NCBI RefSeq assembly: GCF_003946675.1
Contig: NZ_RHOT01000016.1
Coordinates: 1-48,226 of the forward strand
From: Lapidilactobacillus gannanensis
GTDB lineage: Bacteria; Bacillota; Bacilli; Lactobacillales; Lactobacillaceae
Length of the DNA: 48,226 bases
Direction of reading: 5' to 3'
Shown: in pieces, positions 31,075 to 40,202 of the stretch
Layout of the letters: each line of letters begins with the position of its first letter
Position numbering within the stretch: the first letter of the stretch is position 1
Notes under the pieces: model-generated
What the model was told of the DNA's origin: nothing
What the model saw: the letters and a program-made list of their open reading frames with translations, nothing else
The model's database searches: none
Translations under genes and position numbers: made by a program

Positions 31075-31736
31075 AAAAAGACGCATTCTGGAAAGTTGCT
31101 CGGCAAATTGCATCGCAGGCACATCTAAAGCAAGTGGACCAAGCTGGTCGACCAGCAATTGAACAGGCCCAGGCAATGATCGCGCTGATTGAAAAAGACT
31201 TTTTCTTCCAATGGCTGCTCACCGCGAGCGTTCAATATCGGAGTAATAATCCAGCTTATATTGAGGCACATTTTAGCAAATCGGGGATTAGTCTCACTGA
31301 AGCTGAAAGCCCAGCCGTTGATCTATACACAACATCGGGTCCGGTTGATATTGTGCGATCGATTGTTGAAGACAAAATTCGCCAACAGTTAACGCATACG
31401 CTGATTGCTTCAACTTATCTTCATGATATCTTACAAATTTCAGCTTACACAGTGGCTGATTTACGAGCGCAGGGGATTCCAGAATCGGTGATCGTCATCG
31501 TAACTATATTGACGCAATCAAAGGTGGTTAGTAAGCGCGATCAGCTCATTCGGATTCGGAGGAATGATTTAGCAACAATTGTTAAATTAGCTGAGCTTGA
31601 TCAACAGCAACATGACATACTGGCCATGCCAACAACTGCCGAAACGGTGCACCGTTTGCAGGAAAATCGTCGCGCCATGGTTATTCTTCAGTCCAAATAT
31701 TGTTTAGCAGTTAGTCAACTGGTTCCCAATGAATAA
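31071..31736 (+). CDS. Divergent SpoT/MESH1-like HD-domain protein
   Basis: 221 residues. Segments match the RSH/MESH1 hydrolase pattern in order: AHLKQVDQAGRPAIEQA (17-33; compare AxxxHxxQxRxxGxPYIxHP), YLHDI (116-120; H118-D119 of the HD motif), YTVADLRAQGIPESVIVIVTILT (126-148; compare TxEDLxxxGF...VxxIVxxLT) and IVKLAELD (170-177; compare VKLADKL). Changes: Gln for the second His (IEQ), no Glu-Asp after LHD, Glu175 for the usual Asp. About 60 extra residues separate the first block from HD. It may be an alarmone or nucleotide hydrolase with altered metal site, or an inactive binder. AGGAG precedes ATG 31071. Confidence 0.55.
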   Translation: MKKDAFWKVARQIASQAHLKQVDQAGRPAIEQAQAMIALIEKDFFFQWLLTASVQYRSNNPAYIEAHFSKSGISLTEAESPAVDLYTTSGPVDIVRSIVEDKIRQQLTHTLIASTYLHDILQISAYTVADLRAQGIPESVIVIVTILTQSKVVSKRDQLIRIRRNDLATIVKLAELDQQQHDILAMPTTAETVHRLQENRRAMVILQSKYCLAVSQLVPNE

Positions 31737-31856
31737 AGTAAGACTGATTAAAAAGCATTTTAGGACAATAAAATAAATTGATTAGAGGCTTGCTGCAAAG
31801 GGCAATGTTGTCGCTGGCTAAAATTAATAGTTCAAATAGGCGTTAGGAGGCTAGCT

Positions 31857-32648
31857 ATGCGCACATTATTGGTTGGGGACACTCATTTAAAAAATCGCGT
31901 CATTTTACCTATTGTTCAAGAAAAGGCGCAGCAACTAAATTGTCAACAATTGATTCTCATGGGAGATTATGTTGATGAATGGCATCAAGAACAAAATAGT
32001 CAGCTATATCGACAGGAACTATCATTTTTACTGAATTGGAAACAGACGATGATGGCCGCAGGATTTGCGGTGACAACCTTATTAGGTAATCACGACGGCT
32101 CATACTTGACTAGAACGCCACGTTTATATTCGCTACAAAAGCATACTGATTTTGAGTTTGTTCGCAGCCAACTGTTACAACTAGGTTTACAAGTGGCAGT
32201 GAAAAGTGCCGGTTTTCTAATCAGTCATGCTGGTCTATGCTGGGGCAATGATCTTGATGAACGCTATTTTCAGGTGCTTACTGAGGAAGATCTGCTACTG
32301 GTCAAAGCGTTAGAGGACCGTGTCGGAACAGCGCGTGGTGGTCGTTATTGGAACGGCAGTCCTTTGTGGGCTGATTATTGGCAAGAATTACGGGACGCAC
32401 CTAATCCAAAATATCTGCAACAAATTGTCGGTCACACAACTGTGACCAGCATTATTAATGAGCCGGGGCGACCTGATTCATTAATTGCTATTGACACATT
32501 CAGTATTAACGGTAATCATTTGAATAATTTATTTGGTGATGGTAGTTTACTGCTGCTGGACCAAGGTGTGCCTAAAGTGATTCCCACAAATTGGGCAACT
32601 TCACCGCAAGTTCAAACTTATTTGCGGCACGAGATTTTTCAACACTAA
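31857..32648 (+). CDS. Calcineurin-like metallophosphoesterase
   Basis: 263 residues with all five phosphoesterase motifs: VGDTH (I), LMGDYVDEW (II), LLGNHDGSYL (III), LISHAG (IV) and IVGHTT (V). It therefore binds two metal ions and hydrolyses a phosphoester in the cytosol. The GDYVDEW and SHAG context is like the serine/threonine phosphatase (PP-type/ApaH-like) subgroup. Substrate unknown. RBS TAGGAGG is strong. It is 120 bp after the HD-like gene and starts a row of three phosphoester-acting genes. Confidence 0.88.
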   Translation: MRTLLVGDTHLKNRVILPIVQEKAQQLNCQQLILMGDYVDEWHQEQNSQLYRQELSFLLNWKQTMMAAGFAVTTLLGNHDGSYLTRTPRLYSLQKHTDFEFVRSQLLQLGLQVAVKSAGFLISHAGLCWGNDLDERYFQVLTEEDLLLVKALEDRVGTARGGRYWNGSPLWADYWQELRDAPNPKYLQQIVGHTTVTSIINEPGRPDSLIAIDTFSINGNHLNNLFGDGSLLLLDQGVPKVIPTNWATSPQVQTYLRHEIFQH

Positions 32649-32758
32649 ATTTAAGCAGTGGCACCAGCTAGCAGGTGTTAGCTCAGGAGAGAAATTATGC
32701 AATTACAGAAAGGAGCGCACTAGTTAATGAGCGGAAAATACTAGTGAATCATTAAAAA

Positions 32759-33457
32759 ATGAAATCAAGTAACCAATTAAAAGTTATCACGCTTAATTTA
32801 CCACCACTTGACAAGTCACATTTTCAGTTGGGAAGTAGTGGTTTAACTGACCAAACCCGGTCACAACGGGCAATCACTGCAATTAGTGATCAAAATCCAG
32901 ACATTATTTTTTTCATTGAAGAATATGGCCCATTGTTTGCAGAGATTGCTACGCAATTACGCGGCCAATATTATTTTATTTATCCGCAAGACTTTCAGCC
33001 TAGCGTTCGCGCTTTTGCTGGGGTAGTCGCTGCAGTTAAGTCGTCAATCAAGCTGCAAGCTCAGTTAGATGGTCATTATTTTAAAATTAATCAGACAGCG
33101 AAAATATTAGGCCTTCAAATTGCTGATGACTGGTTCATAGGCGTTCATTATCCGCAACCAGCTCAGGTTCGAGATTTTGATCAGAAATTTAAAGATAGTA
33201 TACGAAAACTAAAGCCTAAGTTAATAGTTGGTGATTTTAATCCGGTGCGGGGGGCTAAGTCGGCAATTAAGTTATATGACGATTTATTAAAGCCAGTGTC
33301 TGTTACTTCTTTATTTCACAGTAAATTAGATTTTGTTTTCATCCCGGAGGCTGAAGTGCCCAGTCAACGCTTAGTATTTGATCATGCTTTAATGGACCCA
33401 AACAGTCAGTTGTTTTTATCAGACCATGCGTTGACCGGAGCCATTCTTAGCCCATAG
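32759..33457 (+). CDS. Endonuclease/exonuclease/phosphatase (EEP) fold protein
   Basis: 232 residues. EEP motifs: LKVITLNLPPL (Asn of motif I), DIIFFIEEYG (metal-binding Glu), IGVHYP, LIVGDFNPVRG (catalytic Asp-Asn) and SDHALTGAI (Asp-His). It should cleave phosphodiesters or remove phosphates with Mg2+; DNA, nucleotide and lipid substrates are all possible. The ATG at 32759 has no RBS and an in-frame TAA lies two codons upstream. Two RBS-led mini-frames (32698-32724 and 32727-32744) precede it, so translation may depend on reinitiation. Confidence 0.78.
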   Translation: MKSSNQLKVITLNLPPLDKSHFQLGSSGLTDQTRSQRAITAISDQNPDIIFFIEEYGPLFAEIATQLRGQYYFIYPQDFQPSVRAFAGVVAAVKSSIKLQAQLDGHYFKINQTAKILGLQIADDWFIGVHYPQPAQVRDFDQKFKDSIRKLKPKLIVGDFNPVRGAKSAIKLYDDLLKPVSVTSLFHSKLDFVFIPEAEVPSQRLVFDHALMDPNSQLFLSDHALTGAILSP

Positions 33458-33537
33458 CATGGCAATATCGACGGCGATATTCAGCATGATTATTTTTGAC
33501 CGTAGCGACAAATCTTAATAGGGGGTAGATAGTAAAA

Positions 33538-34359
33538 ATGGTCTTCAAAACATTTAGTTTTTATGCGATGAGTGATATCCATGGTAATTATGATGCGTTT
33601 GATCGGGCCCTTCGTTTTGTAGAAAGTCACGCAACATTAGTGCTGTTGGGTGACTATGTTGATGGTGGGCCGTCTTCTAGACAAGTTTTGGAGAAGTTAT
33701 TTCAATTGGACTTTGATCCAACTTTGAGTACCATTTTTCTGTTTGGTAATCATGATGAATGGTTTTATCAGTGGTTGCATACGCCAGAACTAGCACCGAC
33801 GGCTTATGCGTCACAAATTGGCTGGTCAACAATTTGTAGTTTTTTCGGACCGGTTGAGTTGCAAACTGTTCTGATGGCGACTGCCCAAACAGGAACACCG
33901 CAAACTGGTTATGCGTTGAATCATGTTTGTGAGGATGAATTGCGGCGGCGGATTCTGACAAATTATCCAGAATTGATGGCTTGGTGGACGGCTAAGTTTG
34001 AAGAAAAACGTTATTTTGAAACTGAAAATCAAATTTTTGTTCATGCGGGTATTGCTGAAAATCTAGGAGAATACTGGCAATATGACAGCACCGATTTATT
34101 TACAAAGAAATATCCTGCCACAATTGGGGATTTCAGTAAGACGATTATTGCTGGTCACATTCACACTGAAAAGATTACGAACGATCAGCATGACTTCGGA
34201 CGAGTTTATTGGGATGGACACAGTCATTTCTATCTTGATGGTCATACTAGCGACAGCGGTATTGTGCCTGTTTTACGGTATCGGTCGATTATTGATCGTT
34301 ATGATACCTTTAAACAACCAGTTCAAAACAATCAGGTTAAATTGTGTCGCTTTAAGTAG
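33538..34359 (+). CDS. Metallophosphoesterase, Ser/Thr phosphatase (PrpA/ApaH-like) type
   Basis: 273 residues. Motifs: MSDIHGNYDAFDRAL (I), LLGDYVDGGPSSRQVLE (II), LFGNHDEWF (III), FVHAGI (IV) and IIAGHIHT (V). GDYVDGGP is characteristic of phage-lambda-like/ApaH-like phosphatases. It can act on phosphoproteins or dinucleoside polyphosphates; substrate not decidable. RBS AGGGGG lies 12 nt before ATG. It is not a recent duplicate of the 31857 gene, since the sequences outside motifs differ. Confidence 0.88.
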   Translation: MVFKTFSFYAMSDIHGNYDAFDRALRFVESHATLVLLGDYVDGGPSSRQVLEKLFQLDFDPTLSTIFLFGNHDEWFYQWLHTPELAPTAYASQIGWSTICSFFGPVELQTVLMATAQTGTPQTGYALNHVCEDELRRRILTNYPELMAWWTAKFEEKRYFETENQIFVHAGIAENLGEYWQYDSTDLFTKKYPATIGDFSKTIIAGHIHTEKITNDQHDFGRVYWDGHSHFYLDGHTSDSGIVPVLRYRSIIDRYDTFKQPVQNNQVKLCRFK

Positions 34360-34478
34360 ACATAATCAGTTACGTTTGATTTTAAATTGCTGGTTAGTCA
34401 CTAAACCGTATTTAAAAATGATTACTTGACCAGTAATACTAAACTGTAGGTACTATTAATTGTGCAAAATCTAATTGG

Positions 34479-34507
34479 TTGACTTTTCGAGCGAAGGCGC
34501 CTTTAAT
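34479..34507 (+). promoter_or_regulatory. Promoter of msrA
   Basis: TTGACT (34479-34484), 17-bp spacer, TTTAAT (34502-34507), 36 nt before the coding start. Confidence 0.6.
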
Positions 34508-34542
34508 AAAAGCATATTATATGCTAAACGGAGGTTATTTTG

Positions 34543-35067
34543 ATGAAGAAAGAACGTGCAATTTTTGCGGGTGGTTGTTTCTGGTGTATGGTTCATCCTT
34601 TCGATCAGTATCCCGGCATCATTAAAGTGATTTCCGGTTATACTGGTGGTCACGTGGTCAATCCAACTTATGAGCAAGTTAGTTCCGGAACGACTGGCCA
34701 TACTGAAGCTGTTCAAATTGACTTTGATGCCGAAGTGATTAGTTACCCTGAGTTATTACAAATATATTGGCAAGTGACTGATCCAACTGATGCGATGGGG
34801 CAATTTCAGGATCGTGGCGATAATTATCGACCGGTTATTTTTGTCGCTAATGACCAGCAGCGCCAACAAGCAAGTGCTTCCCGGGATGCTTTAGCGGCTT
34901 CAGGGCGATTTAAGGATCCGATCGTGACTAAGGTTGAACCAGTCCAACCATTCTATCCAGCGGAAGAATATCATCAGGACTTCTATCGTAAGGACCCCTC
35001 ACGGATGCAGATGGAAGAAGCTGGTGGCCGCGAAGCCTTTATTAAGAGGTACTGGTCTAAAAAATAG
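34543..35067 (+). CDS. msrA: Peptide methionine-S-sulfoxide reductase
   Basis: 174 residues. The active-site motif GGCFWC has the nucleophile C12, with C15 beside it. [30 protein letters not shown] and the ending [10 protein letters not shown] are typical. It reduces methionine-S-sulfoxide in proteins using thioredoxin. There is no fused MsrB. ATG 34543 follows CGGAGG; the TTG just before it is not used. Monocistronic, with its own promoter and terminator. Confidence 0.95.
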   Translation: MKKERAIFAGGCFWCMVHPFDQYPGIIKVISGYTGGHVVNPTYEQVSSGTTGHTEAVQIDFDAEVISYPELLQIYWQVTDPTDAMGQFQDRGDNYRPVIFVANDQQRQQASASRDALAASGRFKDPIVTKVEPVQPFYPAEEYHQDFYRKDPSRMQMEEAGGREAFIKRYWSKK

Positions 35068-35110
35068 TGAATTTACGTATTCAGCTAGTGTGAGGTAACT
35101 GATTTTTGGA

Positions 35111-35152
35111 ATTGTTAGCAGCAATTAATTTTGTTGGCTAACAATTTTTTTG
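35111..35152 (+). terminator. Terminator of msrA
   Basis: ATTGTTAGC (35111-35119) pairs with GCTAACAAT (35137-35145) and is followed by seven T. Confidence 0.85.
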
Positions 35153-35305
35153 TGCCTTTGATTAGAATGACTACGACTGATTCTTTGGCTAGTCGGAAGT
35201 GGCAAAAATATTTAGCTAGACCTAATTAAATCATTTTTTGTAGCTAATTTCTTTGTTAATTCATCATTGAATATGATAAAGTTGAAGTGAAGGAGAGTGG
35301 AATTA

Positions 35306-36127
35306 ATGTTCGATTTTTTCGTAGCGTTGCAACCATGGCAACAAGCTTTGTTAGGAACGCTTTTTACGTATTTAATGACTGCATTAGGTGCTGCCCTAGT
35401 ATTTTTCTTTAAGAGTATTAATCAAAATGTGATGAACTTAATGTTGGGTTTTGCTTCTGGTGTGATGATTGCGGCCAGTTTTTGGTCGTTACTGGATCCA
35501 GCTATTGCGCAGGCCGAGGATAATGGTGATATTGCCTGGTTAGTGGTTGCAATTGGCTTTGCAGCAGGGGGCTTATTCTTATACGCAGCAGATTTATTAC
35601 TACCTAAACTGGTTATCACGCAAGCGGCTGACAGTAAAAAAGGATTTCCTGATTATTTACGCCGGACGATTCTCTTAGTATTCTCGATTACGTTGCATAA
35701 TATCCCTGAAGGATTAGCCGTCGGGGTCGCATTTGGTGCGGTCAGTCAAGCAACCAATCCTAAAATTGCACTGGCCGCAGCAGTGTCCGTTGCGATTGGC
35801 ATCGGGATTCAAAACTTCCCTGAAGGTGCGGCGGTTTCAATTCCCATGCGGCAAGGTGGGACCAGTCGCGCGCGGGCATTTTTCTATGGGCAGGCTTCTG
35901 GATTAGTTGAGCCCTTTGCTGGGGTTGTTGGTGCGTTGTTGGTGAGCTCCATGACCAAAATTTTACCTTATGCGTTAGCTTTTGCTGCTGGGGCAATGAT
36001 TTATGTTGTCGTCGAGGAACTGATTCCTGAAGCAAAAGAATCAGCAGCTAGTCATAGCCATATGGCAATTCTCGGTGTGATGACTGGTTTTATTATTATG
36101 ATGATTTTAGATGTGGCCTTAAGTTAA
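35306..36127 (+). CDS. ZIP-family divalent metal transporter
   Basis: 273 residues, eight predicted transmembrane helices. TM4 carries HNIPEGLAVGVAFGA and TM5 carries NFPEGAAVSIPMR, the paired His/Asn/Pro-Glu metal-site motifs of bacterial ZIP proteins (ZupT group). A late VVEELIPEA and HSHMA add further potential ligands. It probably takes up zinc, iron or manganese. ATG 35306 is 10 nt after AGGAG; GTG 35297 is too close to it. Monocistronic. Confidence 0.9.
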   Translation: MFDFFVALQPWQQALLGTLFTYLMTALGAALVFFFKSINQNVMNLMLGFASGVMIAASFWSLLDPAIAQAEDNGDIAWLVVAIGFAAGGLFLYAADLLLPKLVITQAADSKKGFPDYLRRTILLVFSITLHNIPEGLAVGVAFGAVSQATNPKIALAAAVSVAIGIGIQNFPEGAAVSIPMRQGGTSRARAFFYGQASGLVEPFAGVVGALLVSSMTKILPYALAFAAGAMIYVVVEELIPEAKESAASHSHMAILGVMTGFIIMMILDVALS

Positions 36128-36267
36128 GCCAACAAATCTTTAAGGAATCGGGCCATTTTCTGCTTGTTGAAAACGAACTTAAAAAAACTGCTAAGGGTTG
36201 ACTATTTTTTTGCAAATTGTGTTACAATAATGGCACATTAAGAACCTTAGAGAGGACCCAATCATTA

Positions 36268-37146
36268 ATGTTTACAGATATTGACAGAATGATGAGACGA
36301 CATTCTAACTTGTCCAAGTTAACGATGGCGTTTTTTTATGCGATTGCGGTGTCCGTTGCCTTGAATTTCTTCTGGACACCTGGGAAAATTTATTCTTCAG
36401 GGATTACTGGTGCGGCTCAGGTGATTGCTAGCATTACAGCAAAATCGCCAATTCCGATTACAACCCCAATTTTGTACTTTGGTTTAAACATTCCGTTATT
36501 TATTTTGGCCTGGTTCAAAATTGGTCATCATTTTACTTTTTTCACTTTCGTAGCGGTTTTATTGTCGACCATTATGATGCACTTGATGCCATCGATCCAT
36601 ATTACCTTTGATCCAATTATTTGTGCAATTTTTGGTGGTTTGATCAACGGCTTTGGTACGGGAATGGCGTTAAAAAATGATATTTCCACCGGTGGCCTAG
36701 ATATTATTGGGATTGTCCTCCGTAAGAAAACTGGTCGGAGCATGGGCACCATTAATATTTTCTTTAACTTGATTATTATTGCGGCTGCCGGCTTCGTTTT
36801 CGGATGGGTTCATGCGTTATATAGTGCGATTGGTATTTTCATTAATGGCCAAGTAATTGATATGGTTTATACTAGTCATCAGAAGTTGCAAGTGATGATT
36901 GTGACCAATCAGCCGAAGTTGGTGGTTAACGAGATTCAGCGTTCGATGCGGCGTGGGATCACGATTGTTCACGATGCTGAAGGGGCATTCAAGCATGAAG
37001 AGAAGACGATTCTGTTCACGATTATTTCACGCTATGAAATGCATGATTTGGAAGAAGCCATGCGTGCTTCCGACCCCTATGCATTCGTTAGCATTACTGA
37101 GTCCTTCAAGATTCTTGGCCATTTTTATGAACCGAAAGTTGAATAA
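36268..37146 (+). CDS. YitT family membrane protein (DUF2179 C-terminal domain)
   Basis: 292 residues. Five to six transmembrane helices fill residues 15-185, including FYAIAVSVALNFFWTPGKIYSSGITGAAQ and the signature NDISTGGLDIIG. The C-terminal soluble DUF2179 domain begins around 200 (QKLQVMIVTNQPKLVVNEI ... RGITIVHDAEGAF ... DPYAFVSITESFKILGHF). Transport function is suspected for the family but not known. RBS-like AGAGGA lies 12 nt before ATG 36268. TTGACT (36198) and TACAAT (36223) with a 19-bp gap form a weak promoter. nfo follows 23 bp later and may be cotranscribed. Confidence 0.88.
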   Translation: MFTDIDRMMRRHSNLSKLTMAFFYAIAVSVALNFFWTPGKIYSSGITGAAQVIASITAKSPIPITTPILYFGLNIPLFILAWFKIGHHFTFFTFVAVLLSTIMMHLMPSIHITFDPIICAIFGGLINGFGTGMALKNDISTGGLDIIGIVLRKKTGRSMGTINIFFNLIIIAAAGFVFGWVHALYSAIGIFINGQVIDMVYTSHQKLQVMIVTNQPKLVVNEIQRSMRRGITIVHDAEGAFKHEEKTILFTIISRYEMHDLEEAMRASDPYAFVSITESFKILGHFYEPKVE

Positions 37147-37169
37147 TTATCGATTAATGGAGGTTGCAA

Positions 37170-38087
37170 ATGTCAGATGAACTTTTAATTGGCTCCCATG
37201 TGAGTCTTAGTGGCAAAAAAATGTTAGTTGGCGCTGTCGAGGAAGCTGCTTCTTATCAAGCTAATGCGATGATGGTGTTTACTGGCGCGCCTCAAAATAC
37301 GCGGCGCAAACCAATTGCCGACCTAAATATACCTGCTGGTCAGGCTTTAGCGACCAAAGTTGGCATTAAAAGTACGGTGGTCCATGCACCATACATTATT
37401 AATTTAGGCAATACTAAAAAGCCCGAAGCGCTTGAATTTGCGATTGGTTTCATGCAAGAAGAAATTCGACGTGCTGATGCTTTAGGAGCTGTGGCCATTA
37501 GTTTTCACCCTGGAGCTCACGTTGGTGCCGGGGCCGATGCCGCTATCACCCAAATTGCACAGGCAATGGATCAGATTCTGAGTGCAGATCAGCAGGCGAC
37601 GATTGCATTAGAAACTATGGCTGGCAAAGGTACAGAAGTAGGGCGAACCTTTGAAGAGTTAGCTCAGATTATTGACCGAACGCAAAACAATGACAAACTG
37701 TCTATTACATTCGATACTTGTCATACAAGTGATGCTGGTTATCCTATCAAAGACGATTTTGATGGTGTGCTCAATGAATTTGATCACATTATTGGTCTGG
37801 ATCGTTTAAGCGTAATTCACTTAAATGATTCTAAAAATCCTCAAGGTAGTCATAAAGACCGTCATACCAATATCGGCTTTGGCACGATTGGATTTGCAGC
37901 ACTTAACCACGTGGCTCATCACCCGCAACTGACACAGATTCCTAAAATCATGGAAACGCCTTACGTTGGTCTGACCGATGATGATAAAGGCACAATTGCG
38001 CCATATGCCGCTGAAATCGCTATGTTAAGGGCACAACAGTTTGACCCAGAGATGATTACAAAATTACGCGCGACTGCAACAAAATAA
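37170..38087 (+). CDS. nfo: Endonuclease IV (AP endonuclease)
   Basis: 305 residues, slightly longer than many. The three family signatures and trinuclear zinc ligands are all present: [78 protein letters not shown] and METPY. It incises DNA 5' to abasic sites in base-excision repair. ATG 37170 follows GGAGG; TTG 37164 is not used. A hairpin-terminator lies about 130 bp downstream. Confidence 0.96.
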   Translation: MSDELLIGSHVSLSGKKMLVGAVEEAASYQANAMMVFTGAPQNTRRKPIADLNIPAGQALATKVGIKSTVVHAPYIINLGNTKKPEALEFAIGFMQEEIRRADALGAVAISFHPGAHVGAGADAAITQIAQAMDQILSADQQATIALETMAGKGTEVGRTFEELAQIIDRTQNNDKLSITFDTCHTSDAGYPIKDDFDGVLNEFDHIIGLDRLSVIHLNDSKNPQGSHKDRHTNIGFGTIGFAALNHVAHHPQLTQIPKIMETPYVGLTDDDKGTIAPYAAEIAMLRAQQFDPEMITKLRATATK

Positions 38088-38214
38088 CGTTGATCTTCCT
38101 CAGGTTGGTTGCACCCTGAATTTTTAACAACTAAAAAATTACGGAATAAGTTTTTTGAAAACTATTTAGCAAAATTTGTTCTCAAAAAATAGCGATTTCC
38201 GGTTCATGCGAAAA

Positions 38215-38257
38215 CAACGAGTAATTCTGACGAATCATCAGAATTACTCGTTGTTTT
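38215..38257. terminator. Bidirectional terminator between nfo and Cof-type gene
   Basis: CAACGAGTAATTCTGA (38215-38230) pairs perfectly with TCAGAATTACTCGTTG (38238-38253), with AAAA to the left and TTTTG to the right. Flanks (CCGGTTCATGCG / TAGCATTGCTTATCAGCGG) faintly resemble family-2 repeat flanks. Confidence 0.85.
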
Positions 38258-38328
38258 GTAGCATTGCTTATCAGCGGGACTCATTGCGAGCACAATTTTA
38301 ACCATAATTAATTACCGGGTGGCAGTGT

Positions 38329-39132
38329 TTAATTCTTTGGTGAGATTAACTTCGCAATCTTATCCAGTACAGTACTGGTATTATTGTCACCGATTATTTG
38401 TTGGGCGATATCTTTAACAGCTTGGTCAGCATTAGCCATCGCATAACTGCGACCAACTAATTTCAACATTTCCAAATCGTTGCCACCATCACCAAAAGCA
38501 ACCATGTCCTTGGGTTCGATTTGCCAAAACTTAGCCATTTTTAACAACCCAGTAGCTTTATTCACCCCGGGAAGGTTAATGTCGATATCACCGAAACCAC
38601 TGGGAATTGGGATCAAGGCACCGGCCAATTGTTGTCTTAAATCAACGACGGCTTGATCACGTTCTTTAAAGGGGAGCGACATGGCAATTTTTAAAATCGG
38701 TTCTGAAATATCAGCAAAATCGTTGACCCTTTTCAAATTCGGATAAAAAGAGTTGACCATTTGATAAGTGGGTTCCGGTGTATCGGCCAATACATAGGCA
38801 TTTACAGGACCGCACATAATAAGTGGGTCGGGTTCAAAATTCTGTAAAACGTTCATTACTTGCTGAATCAATTCCGGCGCAATTTTGCTTTGATAAAGTT
38901 TAGTTACCCCTAAATAAATATTGGCCCCATTCTCGGCCACAAAATTCATTTGCGGATATAAATCGGGGAAATATTGTTGTAGCAGCACATACGAATCACC
39001 ACTGGCAATGACAAATTTAATATCAAGCTGGTGCATAATTTTAAAGAGACGTTCAAATCTAGGGCGGTCATACTGACGCTGGCGATTTAGGAAAGTCCCG
39101 TCCATATCCACAGCAATTAGTTTTGGTAACAT
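38329..39132 (-). CDS. Cof-type HAD phosphatase
   Basis: 267 residues. Motif I MLPKLIAVDMDGTFLNRQ (Asp nucleophile), motif II VIASGDS, and motif IV MVAFGDGGNDLEMLKLVG with a C2B cap in between are the features of the Cof/YidA family. The lysine of motif III is in VNKATGLLKMA. These enzymes dephosphorylate sugar phosphates, FMN or PLP with low selectivity. The start ATG 39132 has GGAGCG just upstream. The gene follows the PPDK regulator on the same strand with 39 bp between, so they are probably cotranscribed. Confidence 0.9.
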   Translation of the reverse strand: MLPKLIAVDMDGTFLNRQRQYDRPRFERLFKIMHQLDIKFVIASGDSYVLLQQYFPDLYPQMNFVAENGANIYLGVTKLYQSKIAPELIQQVMNVLQNFEPDPLIMCGPVNAYVLADTPEPTYQMVNSFYPNLKRVNDFADISEPILKIAMSLPFKERDQAVVDLRQQLAGALIPIPSGFGDIDINLPGVNKATGLLKMAKFWQIEPKDMVAFGDGGNDLEMLKLVGRSYAMANADQAVKDIAQQIIGDNNTSTVLDKIAKLISPKN

Positions 39133-39171
39133 TATTCGCTCCTTTAGTACTTTCAGCAGTACTTAAATCAA

Positions 39172-39990
39172 CTAGTAAGAATCTAAGCCGAGTTTTTCTA
39201 AAATTAAAGTGGCAGTTTCTTCAATGGAACGGTTAGCCACATTGATGACATAACAACCAAGTTTTTGATAAAGGTCTTGAGCAAAACTTAATTCCTTCTT
39301 GATCGCGTCTAAATCGGAATAAGTCGTATCAGGATTTAAGCCGTAAGCAATCATTCGTTCGCGGCGAATATTATTTAATACCTTGGGATCATTCGTTAAG
39401 CCAATGATCTTGTGAGGATCAACTTGATAGATTTCATCAGGAATGTGTGCTTGTGGCACAATTGGTAAGTTGGCCACTTTAATATTACGATTGGCCAAGA
39501 AAAGTGATAGTGGTGTTTTTGAAGTTCGTGAAATCCCCAGTAAAACAACATCAGCTTCCAAAAATCCTCGAGGATCCTTGCCATCGTCGTAAAGTACCGC
39601 GAATTCCATTGCCGAGATGCGATCAAAATAATGCTCCGTTAAGTGATGCACAGCACCGGCTTCGTGAGTAGGGGTTAAATCAAAGCGTTGACTGATAGCG
39701 GTGATCATTGGCGAGATTAAATCAATCGCCACTAATCCATTAGCTGCTGCTTGCGCTTGAATATAGTCGCTCAAATCTTTGGTTACCACAGTATGGGCCA
39801 CAATTGCCTGACGTTCGACTGCAGTTTTGATCAAGTCATCAACTTTTTGCTTATTAGTAACGAAGGGGAAACGTTCATACATTGGTTTAATATCTGGAAA
39901 TTGTACCATGACTGCTTGGGCCAACTTAAAAGCCGTTTCGCCAACCGAATCAGAGATTAAACAAACGTAAAGTGTCTTTGGTTTTGCCAT
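39172..39990 (-). CDS. Pyruvate phosphate dikinase / PEP synthase regulatory protein (kinase-phosphorylase)
   Basis: 272 residues, full length for DUF299/PPSR. It opens LYVCLISDSVGETAFKLAQA and carries the P-loop-like GISRTSKTPLSLFLA at about 153-167. It adds an ADP-dependent phosphate to, and removes it from, the regulatory Thr of PPDK/PEPS, switching gluconeogenic flux. Neither PPDK nor PEPS lies in the window. It is divergent from rpsU, a usual arrangement in lactobacilli. RBS AAGGATGAGG. A cre-like element overlaps its promoter region. Confidence 0.93.
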   Translation of the reverse strand: MAKPKTLYVCLISDSVGETAFKLAQAVMVQFPDIKPMYERFPFVTNKQKVDDLIKTAVERQAIVAHTVVTKDLSDYIQAQAAANGLVAIDLISPMITAISQRFDLTPTHEAGAVHHLTEHYFDRISAMEFAVLYDDGKDPRGFLEADVVLLGISRTSKTPLSLFLANRNIKVANLPIVPQAHIPDEIYQVDPHKIIGLTNDPKVLNNIRRERMIAYGLNPDTTYSDLDAIKKELSFAQDLYQKLGCYVINVANRSIEETATLILEKLGLDSY

Positions 39991-40044
39991 ATGACCTCAT
40001 CCTTAAAAAAATATTTTTTATTTTATTTGTCTCTATCATAGCAT

Positions 40045-40058
40045 ATTCAGCGCTTTCA
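40045..40058 (-). promoter_or_regulatory. Cre-like (CcpA) element upstream of PPDK regulator gene
   Basis: On the - strand TGAAAGCGCTGAAT agrees with the TGWAANCGNTNWCA consensus over its first ten positions and deviates near the end. It lies just before a TATGAT -10 of the PPDK regulator gene, where CcpA would repress. Carbon control of a gluconeogenesis regulator is plausible. Confidence 0.35.
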
Positions 40059-40091
40059 TCACGATTTTTGCTGTAAATTTGCGAAAGATTG

Positions 40092-40120
40092 TTGACCGTA
40101 TTTTAATGTTTCGCTATAAT
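40092..40120 (+). promoter_or_regulatory. Promoter of rpsU
   Basis: TTGACC (40092-40097), exactly 17-bp spacer, TATAAT (40115-40120). Close to the sigma-A consensus, as expected of a ribosomal protein gene. The 5' leader is about 75 nt. Confidence 0.8.
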
Positions 40121-40202
40121 AAACAAGAACGCTTATGGGATGCGCTAAAAAACGGCACAGAACTTGGGTAGTTACATGGAAACTGGAAGGAGGGAAATCA
40201 AC

